DNA from: Granulicella sp. S156 | GTDB lineage: Bacteria > Acidobacteriota > Terriglobia > Terriglobales > Acidobacteriaceae | Assembly: GCF_009766105.1 (NCBI RefSeq) | Contig: NZ_LMUH01000026.1 | Coordinates: forward strand, 72,683 to 136,682 | Length of the DNA: 64,000 nucleotides | Reading direction: 5' to 3' | In this document: in pieces, positions 28,696 through 38,268 of the stretch | Position numbering within the stretch: the stretch's first letter is position 1 | Layout: each line of letters begins with the position of its first letter | Program-made: the position numbers and the translations under genes | The notes under the pieces: generated by a model | What the model saw: the letters and a program-made list of their open reading frames with translations, nothing else | The model's database searches: none | What the model was told of the DNA's origin: nothing

Positions 28696-29768
28696 CACAG
28701 ACTCTTCGGCCACAAGTCGGTATCCTCGGCGCTGGACAACTCGCGCTCATGCTGGCGCAGGCCGCCAAGCCGCTCGGCGTGCAGATACTCTGCGCGGGCC
28801 AGCCCGGTGACTGTGCCGAACAGGTTGCGCAGGTGGTCCCCGTCGACCTGGACGATGCTGCAGCAGTCGCCGCATTTGCCGCGCAGGTTGATCTTGTCAC
28901 CATCGAAAGTGAAAACATCCATGCTGCTGTGCTGCATGGACTGAATCTCTATCCGAATGCGCGGGCTGTCGGTATCGCACAGGACCGCTTGCCGGAGAAG
29001 CGTTTCTTTCAATCGTGCGGCATCGGCGTCGCGCCGTTTGCCTCTGTCGACAGCCTGCAGGATCTGGAGCGAGCAATAGAGTCCACCGGGCTGCCGGCGA
29101 TCCTCAAGACCCGTCGCATGGGCTATGACGGCAAGGGGCAGGTGCGGTTGTATCGCCCAGAAGATGCGGCTGCTGCATGGGATGAGATCGGAGGCGTGCC
29201 CTGCATTCTCGAGGGCATGCTGCGGTTCGATGCGGAGGTGTCCCTGATCGCGGCACGCAGCCGGATAGGACAGATTGTGTTCTATCCGCTGATCCAGAAC
29301 CATCATCGCGATGGCATTCTGCGAACCTCCATCGCGCCTTATGCCCATGCGGAGAGTCTGCAGGGGCAAGCTGAGGCTCACATGACAAAAGTGCTCGAAG
29401 AGCTCGACTATGTCGGTGTGCTGGCTATTGAGTTCTTCGTGCAGGGAGAGATGCTGCTGGCCAACGAGATGGCGCCGCGCGTCCATAACTCAGGGCATTG
29501 GACGATTGAAGGCTCAAAGACTTCGCAGTTTGAAAATCATCTGCGCGCCATTCTCGGTATGGAGCTCGGCAGCACGGAGAGCCGTCCGACGGTCATGCTG
29601 AACTGCATTGGAACGATGCCTCTGGTGGCGGAGACGGAGCAGTTTCCAACGCTGTCTCGGCACGACTATGGCAAAGAGGCAAGGCCTGGCCGCAAGGTCG
29701 GGCATCTGACGTTTCCGGCGTCTGCATCTGCGGATATTGCGGAGTGGCAACGGCTTTTGGAAACTTAG
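28692..29768 (+). CDS. purK: N5-carboxyaminoimidazole ribonucleotide synthase
   Basis: ATP-grasp enzyme that carboxylates AIR to N5-CAIR with bicarbonate and ATP. 358 residues: [17 protein letters not shown] at the N-terminus, [16 protein letters not shown] in the ATP-grasp, [10 protein letters not shown] and [18 protein letters not shown] with the metal-binding residues. It overlaps purE by four bases and closes the operon. The remaining pathway genes (purB, purH) are not in the window. Confidence 0.97.
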   Translation: MTQTLRPQVGILGAGQLALMLAQAAKPLGVQILCAGQPGDCAEQVAQVVPVDLDDAAAVAAFAAQVDLVTIESENIHAAVLHGLNLYPNARAVGIAQDRLPEKRFFQSCGIGVAPFASVDSLQDLERAIESTGLPAILKTRRMGYDGKGQVRLYRPEDAAAAWDEIGGVPCILEGMLRFDAEVSLIAARSRIGQIVFYPLIQNHHRDGILRTSIAPYAHAESLQGQAEAHMTKVLEELDYVGVLAIEFFVQGEMLLANEMAPRVHNSGHWTIEGSKTSQFENHLRAILGMELGSTESRPTVMLNCIGTMPLVAETEQFPTLSRHDYGKEARPGRKVGHLTFPASASADIAEWQRLLET

Positions 29769-29784
29769 AACAAGCCATAAATCC

Positions 29785-30001
29785 GGGTGCCCCATCTTCG
29801 GCGCGTTTTTTGCGCCTAAGGTGGGCATCGCGCGAATAGCGCGACCGCTCCTGCCCATGTTTGTTTTATGGATGGCGTTTGTACTATCACGCTGGGTATC
29901 GACGCGAAGGCCTGTGGGCGTAAAAGCGTGGGCAGGAGCGATCGCCCTTCGGGCGATGCCCACCCTAGCCGCGATGAAGCCGCGCCGAGGGTGGGGCACC
30001 C
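29785..30001. repeat. Long imperfect palindromic intergenic element
   Basis: A 217-bp nested inverted repeat between purK and the convergent FG-GAP gene. Outer arms 29785-29805 and 29981-30001 (21 bp, 2 mismatches) begin GGGTGCCCCA and end TGGGGCACCC. Inner arms 29821-29857 and 29929-29963 match over about 35 bp with small differences (GTGGGCATCGC versus its complement; CGCTCCTGCCCA). The centre is unpaired. No transposase is present. It resembles a dispersed non-autonomous palindromic repeat (MITE/REP-like); only one copy is in this window. Confidence 0.75.
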
Positions 30002-30032
30002 GATCCCATACCGCTTCACCGTAATACGGAAC

Positions 30033-30049
30033 CTGCTCTAGAAGAGCAG
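30033..30049. terminator. Short convergent hairpin after purK
   Basis: Seven-base perfect stem CTGCTCT / AGAGCAG with loop AGA, six bases from the end of the opposing FG-GAP gene. Could terminate either direction; weak without a T-run. Confidence 0.35.
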
Positions 30050-30054
30050 TTCTA

Positions 30055-31458
30055 CTACTGTGGCTTAGGACCGTCTTCCTGTTCCACTTCTTTGCCCTCG
30101 CCAGGGAAAGGCCAGGTGCGGTTGAGGGGTTGCGTCTCTTCGCGGACAGGCTTGGGCACTTTGTCGATCTTCAGGTTCTCGAAGACATGCACCCCTAGTT
30201 TGCCTGCGCTGGCGAGGTCGATATCTCCGTCGTGGTCGAAGTCGGCCGCAACAAACTGAGTTCCGGCACTGGCTGTGCCATTGACCGAAAGTGCAATACG
30301 GGTGAAGACCGGGTCGTCTTTGCTGTCAGCGATTCGCATCGTGCCTGAGGCCGGTTGCTGTGCCCCTTTGGAGTGGCCTTTGGAAGGAGGAAACGATGCG
30401 GCGGTAGGAAGTTTGTACGCGTAGACGACGACAGGGTCATAAGATCCGGGGTCGTCGCCGGCGTGACCACGATAGCGCTTCCCTGTGATTAGTTCCGGTG
30501 TGCCATCGCCATCGATGTCGACCAAGGCGAGCGCGTGCGACTGCGAGAAGGATTCGTCGATGGTATGGCGTATCCATACCCGGTGGGCAGGCGTTCCGGC
30601 TTGCTCCAGCCAGTAGAGACCATAGCCATGACCCTGGCCGTAGATGAGATCCATCTTGCCATCGTGGTTTACGTCGTAGCCGAGAATAGGAAAGCCGGTA
30701 TCGCCAAGGTCCCAGTCCGCGTGCCACACCCATTTATCGTTGTCTGCGTCGATCTGCTCGAACCAGCCATGAGGTGTGAGGACATCGGCCTTTCCGTCAC
30801 CGTTGATATCGACGATGCCGATGCCGTGTCCATCCTGTTCGGGACCGCCAAGGTGATGCACTCGTGGCTTGTCTTTGCTGAAGTCGACCCACAGAACACC
30901 CGAACGGTTGTAGTGCGCCAATGCGATGTCGGGCTTGCCATCACCGTTGATGTCGGCAAATGCCCCACCTTCGGTATCAAAGCTGTCGGTGATCTTTTCG
31001 GCCTTCCACTGCTCGCCGGCTGCAACCGCCTTGGGCCCCGGATTGCGATACCACCACAGGCCGCCGGAGATCCATCCGGTGGTGACGAGATCAGGCAGGC
31101 CATCGTGATCCACATCGACGACCCATTCCCCGCAGTCGTTCACGAACTCGTTGTGAATGCCAACAGTTCGGAACTGGTGCTGCTTCCACTCACCACCGTT
31201 CGCGCCGGGATTCTCATACCAGTAAGCGCCGCTGAGCAGATCGGTGAAACCATCGCCATTCATATCGAGCATGGAGATGCCCTCCGCGTGATCCGTGCCG
31301 AGGCGATGGACGAGAAATGCGATGCGAGATTCGCCGCCAGGGCCGTTGCCGGGATGTTGCATGCGGAACTCGGTAGCGTGAGCGGGGTCCTGTGCTTGCG
31401 CGGCGTTGATCGCAACGAGGGGTAACAGGAACGCGAGGTGCTTCAGAGACAGTTTCAC
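30055..31458 (-). CDS. Exported FG-GAP/VCBS repeat protein
   Basis: A 467-residue exported protein built of integrin-like FG-GAP beta-propeller repeats. Calcium-binding repeats are visible: DMNGDGFTDL, DVDHDGLPDL, DINGDGKPDI, DINGDGKADV, DVNHDGKMDL, DIDGDGTPEL and DFDHDGDIDL. Each fits the D-x-[DN]-x-D-G metal loop. The signal peptide spans the start (LAFLLPLVAINAAQA). I choose GTG 31458 because GGAG sits seven bases before it; an ATG four codons earlier lacks a ribosome site. In Acidobacteria and Planctomycetes such proteins accompany Gfo/Idh/MocA oxidoreductases, as here, where the oxidoreductase gene ends 24 bp upstream. Role is probably carbohydrate-related, unproven. Confidence 0.85.
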   Translation of the reverse strand: MKLSLKHLAFLLPLVAINAAQAQDPAHATEFRMQHPGNGPGGESRIAFLVHRLGTDHAEGISMLDMNGDGFTDLLSGAYWYENPGANGGEWKQHQFRTVGIHNEFVNDCGEWVVDVDHDGLPDLVTTGWISGGLWWYRNPGPKAVAAGEQWKAEKITDSFDTEGGAFADINGDGKPDIALAHYNRSGVLWVDFSKDKPRVHHLGGPEQDGHGIGIVDINGDGKADVLTPHGWFEQIDADNDKWVWHADWDLGDTGFPILGYDVNHDGKMDLIYGQGHGYGLYWLEQAGTPAHRVWIRHTIDESFSQSHALALVDIDGDGTPELITGKRYRGHAGDDPGSYDPVVVYAYKLPTAASFPPSKGHSKGAQQPASGTMRIADSKDDPVFTRIALSVNGTASAGTQFVAADFDHDGDIDLASAGKLGVHVFENLKIDKVPKPVREETQPLNRTWPFPGEGKEVEQEDGPKPQ

Positions 31459-31482
31459 AGTACACTCCATCGAATCGGAAGG

Positions 31483-32826
31483 TTATACGATCTTCATGGT
31501 TTCAGGATTCCAGTGCACGACGCTATCGCGGTCGACACTGAGGTTGCAGAGCAAAGCAGCGCCCGCGGCGCGGAAACCAAAGGTCGCGTCTTCCACGACT
31601 GGTTTGCGAGTACGCACAGCGTCGAAGAAGTTGTGGAAGTGGTCGTAGCTATCCAGGTAGCCATCGGGGACGACGAAGGTTTCGACGTCGCGCGGCGGTG
31701 GGCCGGCAGGATGCTCGATGGGATATTTCTTGCGGTACTCATCAACGTACTGTTTCTGCATGGCGTCGGCGAAGGTAGAGACCGTGTAGCCGGGCTCCTT
31801 CGACATGGGACTGCGGGTGACGGTGACGGATCTTGTGGTGATCTCCATCTGTCCTTCGGACCCGGTGAAGAGGAAGCCTTCGCTCTCCTCACCGCCATCG
31901 ACAAAGTTGACGCGTAGGCTGAGGTTGAAGCCCTCCGGGTAATCGAGCAAGCCGAGGAGAACATCATCGACGTCGCGGCCGTCCTTCCAATAGCGGAGGC
32001 CGCCGGTGGCCATGGCACGTGTGGGGCCGTGCGAGCCCGTGATGAAGTGCGTACCGCTAAAGAGATGCACGAACAGATCTCCGGCCACACCAGAGCCGTA
32101 GTCTTTCCACTTGCGCCACTGGAAGAAGCGTTCGCCTGAGAATGGAATTTTGGGGGCGGAGCCGAGGAAACGAGGCCAGTCGCAGGTCTCGGGCGAGGCA
32201 TCGAGCGGGACGGAGTAATTCCAGGCGCCGGTGGACGAGTTGCGGTCCCAGCGCGCGGTGACCATGTTGAGCTTGCCGATGGCGCCGGAAGCAAGCAGAT
32301 CCCGCGCCTTGGAGTAGAGAATGTTGCTGACGCGCTGGCTGCCTACCTGCAGAATGCGGTTGGTCGATCGGGCCGCCTCAATGATCTGTGGGCCATCCGA
32401 GTAGAGATGGATCATGGGCTTTTCGAGATAGACATCCTTGCCGGCGTGCATGGCGTCCACGGCGGCCTGTTTATGCCAGTGATCGGGTGTTGCAATCAGA
32501 ACGGCGTCGACATCTTTGCGGCTGAGAATCTCGCGGTAGTCGCGGGTGGTGAAGATATCGGCGCCCCAGAGTTCCTTCGCATGGGTCAGGCGGCCGTCGT
32601 AGCAATCGGCCACAGCAACGAGTTTGACGCCAGGAACCTGGATGGCTGTTTTGGTGTCAAACTGCCCCTGGATACCCGCGCCGATGAGCGCTAGCTGGAT
32701 GTTGTCATTCGGCGACCGCGGGGACGCCTCCTGTGCAAACAAGGGGCGAAGGTAGGATGCAGTGCCGGCTAGAGCTGCAGCCTTTGCAGCCGATTGAAGG
32801 AAATTTCTACGATCGAAGTAACGCAT
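31483..32826 (-). CDS. Tat-exported Gfo/Idh/MocA-family oxidoreductase
   Basis: A 447-residue NAD(P)-dependent oxidoreductase. The N-terminus MRYFDRRNFLQSAAKAAALA is a twin-arginine signal, ending near LFAQ. The Rossmann motif LALIGAGIQGQFD follows, with VAVADCYDGRL, then DAVLIATPDHWHKQAAVDA and the catalytic-region EKPMIHLYSD (the EKP motif). The substrate is probably a sugar or sugar derivative; Tat export with pre-bound cofactor is usual for this group. ATG 32826 is preceded by GAGGATGAG; the open frame extends upstream without support. Likely co-transcribed with the FG-GAP gene. Confidence 0.9.
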   Translation of the reverse strand: MRYFDRRNFLQSAAKAAALAGTASYLRPLFAQEASPRSPNDNIQLALIGAGIQGQFDTKTAIQVPGVKLVAVADCYDGRLTHAKELWGADIFTTRDYREILSRKDVDAVLIATPDHWHKQAAVDAMHAGKDVYLEKPMIHLYSDGPQIIEAARSTNRILQVGSQRVSNILYSKARDLLASGAIGKLNMVTARWDRNSSTGAWNYSVPLDASPETCDWPRFLGSAPKIPFSGERFFQWRKWKDYGSGVAGDLFVHLFSGTHFITGSHGPTRAMATGGLRYWKDGRDVDDVLLGLLDYPEGFNLSLRVNFVDGGEESEGFLFTGSEGQMEITTRSVTVTRSPMSKEPGYTVSTFADAMQKQYVDEYRKKYPIEHPAGPPPRDVETFVVPDGYLDSYDHFHNFFDAVRTRKPVVEDATFGFRAAGAALLCNLSVDRDSVVHWNPETMKIV

Positions 32827-33081
32827 TGCTTGCTCATCCTCGTGATGTGATGGTGCCGCTGGAATCGGTACCACTATAGAGGAATGAACAGGACATTGTG
32901 AAATACGAACTTTCGTATACCTTGTTAACTCGCTCCAGCAGCGCAAAAAAAACACGCCGAAGATGGCCCCCCGACCGGAGGGGAGAATACTTTGTCATAA
33001 GCACTGTCTCCGTCGCGTACCGTTGCGAACCGCCGCGCCCGTTGCGTCAGAGCTTTTCGGGCGCCCGAGTTGGCAGTACTA

Positions 33082-35235
33082 TCAGTTGCTTGAGTCTGTC
33101 TTCGTGTCCTTCTCAATCGCCTTCAGCACAATGTCCTTCGTCAGCAGCTCCGGCAGGACGTCTGGGTTGGAGGTTTTGCCCGCCGGGTAAATGACGTACG
33201 TAGGAACACCGCTGCGTCCCAATGAGCCAAGCTCTTCTGTAATCTGCGGGTCATACTGGGTCCAGTCGGCCTTGAGCAACTGCACCTGGTTGCTGATGAG
33301 TTTCTTCTCAACATCGGATGAACGCAGAACGGCACGTTCGTTGACCTGGCAGCTCAGGCACCAGGCCGCAGTGAAGTCGATGAAGACGGGCTTGCCTGAG
33401 GCGCGTGCGGCATCGAAGTTCGCCTGCGTGTAGGGCTGCCAGACGAGTGTCTCAACTGTGGGCTTACGCAACGGAAAGTAAAGCGCTCCTGCGATCAACA
33501 AAACGGCGACGATCCCCGAACCCCATTTGGCGGGCCAACGCCCTAGTGCCCAGCCTGCAATGGCCAGCACCAGGAAGCAGGCCATCAGAGCGACGATGCG
33601 GTCGATGCCATCGTTTGCGTAGAGGTGTCCGAAGACCCATGCGAGCCATATGGCAGTGGCGAACAGGATGACCGAGGTGAGCTGCTTGAGCACCTCCATC
33701 CAGGCGCCGGGCTTGGGCAGAATGCTCGTCCACTGCGGTTGCATGGTGAGTGCGAGGTAGGGCAGCGCGAGGCCGAGCGCCAGCGCCGTGAATACGAGGA
33801 AGGTGAGCCACGCCGGCTGTGCCAGTGCAAAGCCGATGGCCGCGCCCATCAGCGGGCCTGTGCAGGGCGTTGCGACGACGGTGGCGAGCACGCCGGTAAA
33901 GAAGCTGCCTGTCAGGCCTTGCTTCTTGGCCAGGCCTCCACCAGCGCTGGTGAGAGAGAGCCCGAGTTCAAACTGCCCCGCGAGCGACAGTGCGAGGAAG
34001 AAGAAGAACGCGGCCAGCACGGCAACGAACGCCGGTGACTGAAGCTGGAAGCCCCAGCCCAGTTCTTTGCCTGTCGTCCGCAGCACGAGCAGCACGGCGA
34101 CCACGACCCAGAACGAGAAGACGATTCCCAGCGTGTAGACAAGCCCATGAGCTCGCTGGCGTCCGCGCTCTTCCGTGGAGGAGTGCACCAGCGCCATGCC
34201 CTTGAGGAACAGCACGGGGAAGACGCAGGGCATAAGGTTGAGCAGCAATCCGCCCAGGAACGCGAGGCCGATGGCGCTGAACAGGGTCACATCTTTTGCG
34301 CTGGTGGTATCGGAGCTCTTTCTTCCTCCCGCAGCGGTGGGCACTTCGCCAGGCACGACCTTGGCTGTAAATTCGTAGGCCTCGGTGTCGGTCAGTTTGA
34401 GGAGTCCGTGAAGCGTTGCGGGCAGGGGCGCGAGCTGCTTAGAAGAGGTCGAATCGGAGGCGCGCTGCACTCGAACCCGTATGCCATCCGGCAGCGGTTC
34501 GACGGTCTGGTCGGCGGCATTGTCGATCTGTTCCTGATCGAACGGGTAGAACTCAGCCTCCTGCTCGCGTCCGCCGGTTTTCAGGGTGATGACGAACTCT
34601 TTGGCTCCGCCCATCACAGCAACACTCATATCCGGACGCAGAGACTTGGGAAGGCTCGTGACCGCTTCGCCGAGCGCGCCGACGACCGGAGGCGCCGGCA
34701 ATGGACCTTTCACAACGTCGAGATCGAGCCCGAGATGCGCTTTGCCCGGCAGGCACTGACTGCTGCACACCAGCCAGTTCACATGGGCGTCCAGGTGAAC
34801 TTTGCCGGGTTTTAAGGTGGGTGCGGCGGTTACGGTAAAGGGAAAGGCGACCTGGTCTTCATAGCCGAAGTCCATCAGCGGACCGAGCGGAAGCTGCGAT
34901 GGGGGAGGAAACTGCATCGGACCAGCTGTAATGCCCGTGGGAAGCGTCCAGGTGATCCGGGGCGGCTCGCCGGAGTCTCCGGCGTTGATCCAGTAGACGT
35001 GCCAGTGTTCCTCAATGGTGATGACCAGACCCGCCTGCACCTGGCCGCCAACGGCGACCTGTGGGGACAACGCGGTGAGCTCCACGGTGAGATGCGGGGC
35101 TTTTACGGGGCCAGGGCCGCCGTCGCCGACCTCGGCGATCTGCGCGCGGGCTGCAGGAGCAGCGGCGCAAAGCATAAGGGCAATCATGGCCGATGTGAAG
35201 CGCAGCAGGTCGCGAAGGGAACGTCGTAGATCCAT
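33082..35235 (-). CDS. Thiol:disulfide interchange protein of the DsbD/ScsB type
   Basis: A 717-residue membrane electron carrier passing reducing power from cytoplasmic thioredoxin to the periplasm. A signal peptide (to about ARAQ) precedes an N-terminal DsbC/D-like domain with HWHVYWINAGDSGEPP and the pair CSSQC. A polytopic DsbD core follows with Cys in LNLMPCVFPVL and ATPCTGPLMG, then further helices and a C-terminal thioredoxin domain with CLSC (626-629). All three expected cysteine pairs are present. The YWxNxGDSG signature is that of ScsB-type proteins (suppressor of copper sensitivity). The start is uncertain; an ATG 21 bases upstream is also possible. Confidence 0.9.
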   Translation of the reverse strand: MDLRRSLRDLLRFTSAMIALMLCAAAPAARAQIAEVGDGGPGPVKAPHLTVELTALSPQVAVGGQVQAGLVITIEEHWHVYWINAGDSGEPPRITWTLPTGITAGPMQFPPPSQLPLGPLMDFGYEDQVAFPFTVTAAPTLKPGKVHLDAHVNWLVCSSQCLPGKAHLGLDLDVVKGPLPAPPVVGALGEAVTSLPKSLRPDMSVAVMGGAKEFVITLKTGGREQEAEFYPFDQEQIDNAADQTVEPLPDGIRVRVQRASDSTSSKQLAPLPATLHGLLKLTDTEAYEFTAKVVPGEVPTAAGGRKSSDTTSAKDVTLFSAIGLAFLGGLLLNLMPCVFPVLFLKGMALVHSSTEERGRQRAHGLVYTLGIVFSFWVVVAVLLVLRTTGKELGWGFQLQSPAFVAVLAAFFFFLALSLAGQFELGLSLTSAGGGLAKKQGLTGSFFTGVLATVVATPCTGPLMGAAIGFALAQPAWLTFLVFTALALGLALPYLALTMQPQWTSILPKPGAWMEVLKQLTSVILFATAIWLAWVFGHLYANDGIDRIVALMACFLVLAIAGWALGRWPAKWGSGIVAVLLIAGALYFPLRKPTVETLVWQPYTQANFDAARASGKPVFIDFTAAWCLSCQVNERAVLRSSDVEKKLISNQVQLLKADWTQYDPQITEELGSLGRSGVPTYVIYPAGKTSNPDVLPELLTKDIVLKAIEKDTKTDSSN

Positions 35236-35591
35236 TTGGTTATTGTAGAAGCTCATGGAAGATGTACATATCTGAACGTTGTCATCTCCATTGACCCATG
35301 CTCCCACCTTCGGTCGAAGCATGGGTATAGGGGAACGCGAACCGGCAGTGTTGCTGGCACGAGTAAACTGAGGGTTTCGTCAAACCGTCAATAGTGGTAA
35401 AGGTGCTGCATTGCACCCGAGTGAACAAAAAACGTCTACCCCGGGGACCCCGCTTTCCGGTCGAGATGAAATGTTGGGTGGGGCAAGGCAGCCTCCTCGG
35501 TTACAATCAGAGGTTAATGGGGCCGGTATCGAGTGATCGGCTTGAGCGGTTTCTCCAAGGTTTGTTAGGAGCAGTTTTGCACGGAGTAGCG
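35236..35591. promoter_or_regulatory. Divergent intergenic region with hairpin
   Basis: 356 bp between the DsbD-like and lipoprotein genes. It holds a perfect 9-bp inverted repeat ACCCATGCT / AGCATGGGT (35294-35302 and 35318-35326, 15-base loop) and a -10-like TACAAT near 35509. No coding signal is recognised, although an open frame from the downstream gene extends into it. Confidence 0.45.
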
Positions 35592-37148
35592 ATGCAACAA
35601 GCAGCAGCAAAGGGGAGGCGCCATTCTCTGGCCATCCTCACGACGGGTCTCGCAGCGGTGCTCTTTACGTCCGGTTGCGGCAACCAGTACCGCCCGGTCG
35701 TCACAGCCACCAACCCTGTCGGCCCCGCCGGACAGCCCACAAAGTATGCCGTGGCGATCTCCAACCCAGGGACAGGTCTGACAGGGTTGATCACTATTGT
35801 TGATGTTTCGGGTGATACGGTGCTTTCGACGCCGAATATTGGCCCTGCCAGCAATAATAATTTTATTCTTCCGCCCACTAGCCGTACCTGCCCGGTCAAT
35901 CCGAATATCTTTTCGATCGACATAGCCACTGGCTCTACAGGGTTTATCGTCAACCCCAATTCTGCTTCGTGCACTACCTCTTCCACCTCAGGGGGGGGCT
36001 TTGCAGACTTTCCTCTCAGCCTTCCGACAAGCCTGCTGTCCCAGGACGTTGTGCAGTCTACGCTTGCGACCGGAGCGAATCCAACTAGTGTAGAGGCCAT
36101 CACGGTGATCAGCACCGGTTCGACAGTCTTCGTCACCCAGGCTGGAGACTCGTCGCTCAGCCCGGCCGTTCCGGCATCCATTGCTGCGCTGAACGTTACC
36201 TCCGGCCCCTCTCTGCTGCAGTCCATCACCTTCGCCGACCCGACTCAGGTACCCGCGTTTGTGGTTGGGTATGACGGCACGCAGCGCGTCTATGCGCTCA
36301 GCGAGCCAAGCGCGGGTGGCCTCGGAGAAGCGTCGGCCATCGAAGGCACGCAGTTAGCTATCTCCGCCACGATCCCGGTGGGGATAAATCCGGTCTATGG
36401 GGTGATGACCTCCGACGCCAAACGGGCCTACATCCTTAACCAGGGATCGGGCACGGTTTCGGTGATCAACGTAGTGAACAATGCACTGGATACCGGGGTG
36501 CAGTATCCCCAACAGCCGGATGGCACAACTCCGCCGGTTGGCACGATTCCCCTGCCGAATATCACGACCCCGAGTGGGACCACCGCTCCTAATCCGGTAT
36601 GGGCGGACTACACCCTGACGACTAACGAACTGGTGGTACTGAACCAGGGTGATGGCGTGAATCCTGGGTCTTTGAGCCTCATCAATATTCCGCTTTGCAA
36701 TATCAACACGCAGCCAGCAAATCCCAATTGCAGCACGACCAATCCAACCGATGCGACGGGTTTTGGAACAATCGTGGCAACCATTCCTGTGGGCATCAAT
36801 CCGACGATGGTTTCGATGCTGGTAGATGGTACCCAGGCCTATGTTGTGAACTCGGGCACTACGGGTACGGGAGCTGGAGCTTCTGTGAGTGTTGTGAATC
36901 TCTCTAACTATCAGGTGACGACAATTCCATATGGTGCTGATGTACCCGATACTACGGGCAGCGTGGCAAATACGGTCTTCGGCCATCCGAACACGGTATC
37001 GGCGACTACAGGATCGCCGACCGGCAAGGTGTACATTACGTCGCCGGATGACAGATACCTGACTATCCTTCGCACCGATAACAACACCGTCCAGGCGCAT
37101 ATCAACCTCCAGGGAACGGGTGTTCGTGTGCTGGTTAATGAACGATAG
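35592..37148 (+). CDS. Lipoprotein with YVTN/YncE-type beta-propeller repeats
   Basis: A 518-residue protein starting MQQAAAKGRRHSLAILTTGL with a lipobox ending TSGC (Cys about residue 32), so it is probably anchored to a membrane. The rest contains beta-propeller blades of the YVTN family: RVYALSEPS, RAYILNQGSGTVSVINVVNN, ATIPVGINP (three times in variant form), QAYVVNSGTTGTGAG and SVVNLSNYQV. Low charge, rich in Thr/Ser/Asn/Pro, typical of surface proteins. GGAG precedes the ATG by six bases; a longer in-frame reading upstream would lack a signal sequence. Function unknown, possibly cell-surface adhesion or binding. Confidence 0.82.
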   Translation: MQQAAAKGRRHSLAILTTGLAAVLFTSGCGNQYRPVVTATNPVGPAGQPTKYAVAISNPGTGLTGLITIVDVSGDTVLSTPNIGPASNNNFILPPTSRTCPVNPNIFSIDIATGSTGFIVNPNSASCTTSSTSGGGFADFPLSLPTSLLSQDVVQSTLATGANPTSVEAITVISTGSTVFVTQAGDSSLSPAVPASIAALNVTSGPSLLQSITFADPTQVPAFVVGYDGTQRVYALSEPSAGGLGEASAIEGTQLAISATIPVGINPVYGVMTSDAKRAYILNQGSGTVSVINVVNNALDTGVQYPQQPDGTTPPVGTIPLPNITTPSGTTAPNPVWADYTLTTNELVVLNQGDGVNPGSLSLINIPLCNINTQPANPNCSTTNPTDATGFGTIVATIPVGINPTMVSMLVDGTQAYVVNSGTTGTGAGASVSVVNLSNYQVTTIPYGADVPDTTGSVANTVFGHPNTVSATTGSPTGKVYITSPDDRYLTILRTDNNTVQAHINLQGTGVRVLVNER

Positions 37149-37173
37149 TAGCTGGGCTATTGGACCTATACAA

Positions 37174-37199
37174 GAGACCCGCCCCTGGGGGCGGGTCTC
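37174..37199 (+). terminator. Hairpin terminator after the beta-propeller lipoprotein gene
   Basis: Perfect 12-bp GC-rich stem GAGACCCGCCCC / GGGGCGGGTCTC, 25 bp past the stop codon; few T residues follow. Between it and tlyA lies an AT-rich stretch (37300-37360) without visible genes. Confidence 0.7.
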
Positions 37200-37491
37200 T
37201 CGCATTAGGGGAAGCTTGAAACCTCACCCCATGAAGATGCTGGCACAATACAGGGCGTACAAAAACAACAGTTTGCGTCCGCCAGGATAATTCCAAACGT
37301 TTCCGGATAATCCTTTCATATTATTGATAATAAATGAGTTATTCTTGATTTTCAACTTAGCCCGAATCGGCACGACTGCTCGTTTATGTCGTTTGCACCC
37401 CATCCCGGCTGCACGATTTGAACCAGGATCGCATTTGAATTTTGCAAGTGGCTCATCGGTCATTTGGAAAGATTGACAGGCAACAGCGCCT

Positions 37492-38268
37492 ATGAAACTT
37501 CGTCTTGACAAGCTATTGGTAGATCGCGGGTTGGCGGCTTCTCGTGAACGTGCGCAGGCCCTCATTCTGGCTGGGCGAGTGCTCGTCGAGGAGCAGCGCG
37601 TCGATAAGCCTGGGACAGCCGTCGAGGCAGAGGCTTCTCTACGCATGCTGGGTGACGACCTGCGCTTTGTCGGGCGTGGAGGCCTCAAGCTGGAACATGC
37701 GCTCGAGACATGGTCGATTGCCGTGGAGGGCCTTGCCTGTGCCGATATCGGCGCCTCTACCGGCGGTTTTACCGACTGCCTGTTGCAGCGCAATGCAGCC
37801 AGCGTGCTGGCGGTCGATACGGGTTATGGTCAGATCGCGCACAAGCTGCGTGTAGACCCGCGCGTGACGCTTCTGGAGCGTACGAATGCCCGTACGCTTA
37901 CGCCCGGGTCTCTGTTGCCGCATGCGCCGCAGCCAGTCCTCTTTTTTTGCATGGACGTCAGCTTTATCTCGGCGACCCTGGTGCTGCCTGCGGTTGTGGC
38001 GGCGCTTGCTCCAGAGGGCAGTCGCTGGGCCGGGAATGCGGTCATTCTCGTAAAGCCTCAGTTTGAGGCAGGGCGCGAGCACGTCGGTAAGGGTGGCATC
38101 GTTCGCGATCCGGCGGCGCAGCAGCTCGCAGTCGACCGCGTCGAAGCCGCTGTGCGTGGACTCGGAGGCGAGGCACTTGCGCTGATCGATTCGCCGATAC
38201 TTGGCATGGAAGGGAACCGCGAGTTTCTGCTGCGGGCCCGTTTTGGAGCAACTCCCGTATCACTGTGA
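37492..38268 (+). CDS. tlyA: TlyA-family rRNA 2'-O-methyltransferase / hemolysin-like protein
   Basis: A 258-residue protein with an N-terminal S4 RNA-binding domain (RLDKLLVDRGLAASRERAQ, residues 3-21 and on) and a FtsJ-like SAM methyltransferase domain. Methyltransferase motifs are FVGRGGLKLEHAL, CADIGASTGGFTDCLLQ (SAM-binding), VDTGYGQIAHKLR and FFCMDVSFISATLVLP. In mycobacteria TlyA methylates 16S and 23S rRNA cytidines; other family members are called hemolysins on weaker grounds. The gene precedes nadK, a pairing seen in many bacteria. Confidence 0.92.
   Translation: MKLRLDKLLVDRGLAASRERAQALILAGRVLVEEQRVDKPGTAVEAEASLRMLGDDLRFVGRGGLKLEHALETWSIAVEGLACADIGASTGGFTDCLLQRNAASVLAVDTGYGQIAHKLRVDPRVTLLERTNARTLTPGSLLPHAPQPVLFFCMDVSFISATLVLPAVVAALAPEGSRWAGNAVILVKPQFEAGREHVGKGGIVRDPAAQQLAVDRVEAAVRGLGGEALALIDSPILGMEGNREFLLRARFGATPVSL

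Noticed and set aside
28515..29486. Minus-strand ORF of 323 codons
   Set aside because: Antisense to purE and purK.
37224..37793. Minus-strand ORF overlapping tlyA
   Set aside because: Antisense to the S4 domain of tlyA and crosses a non-coding AT-rich stretch.
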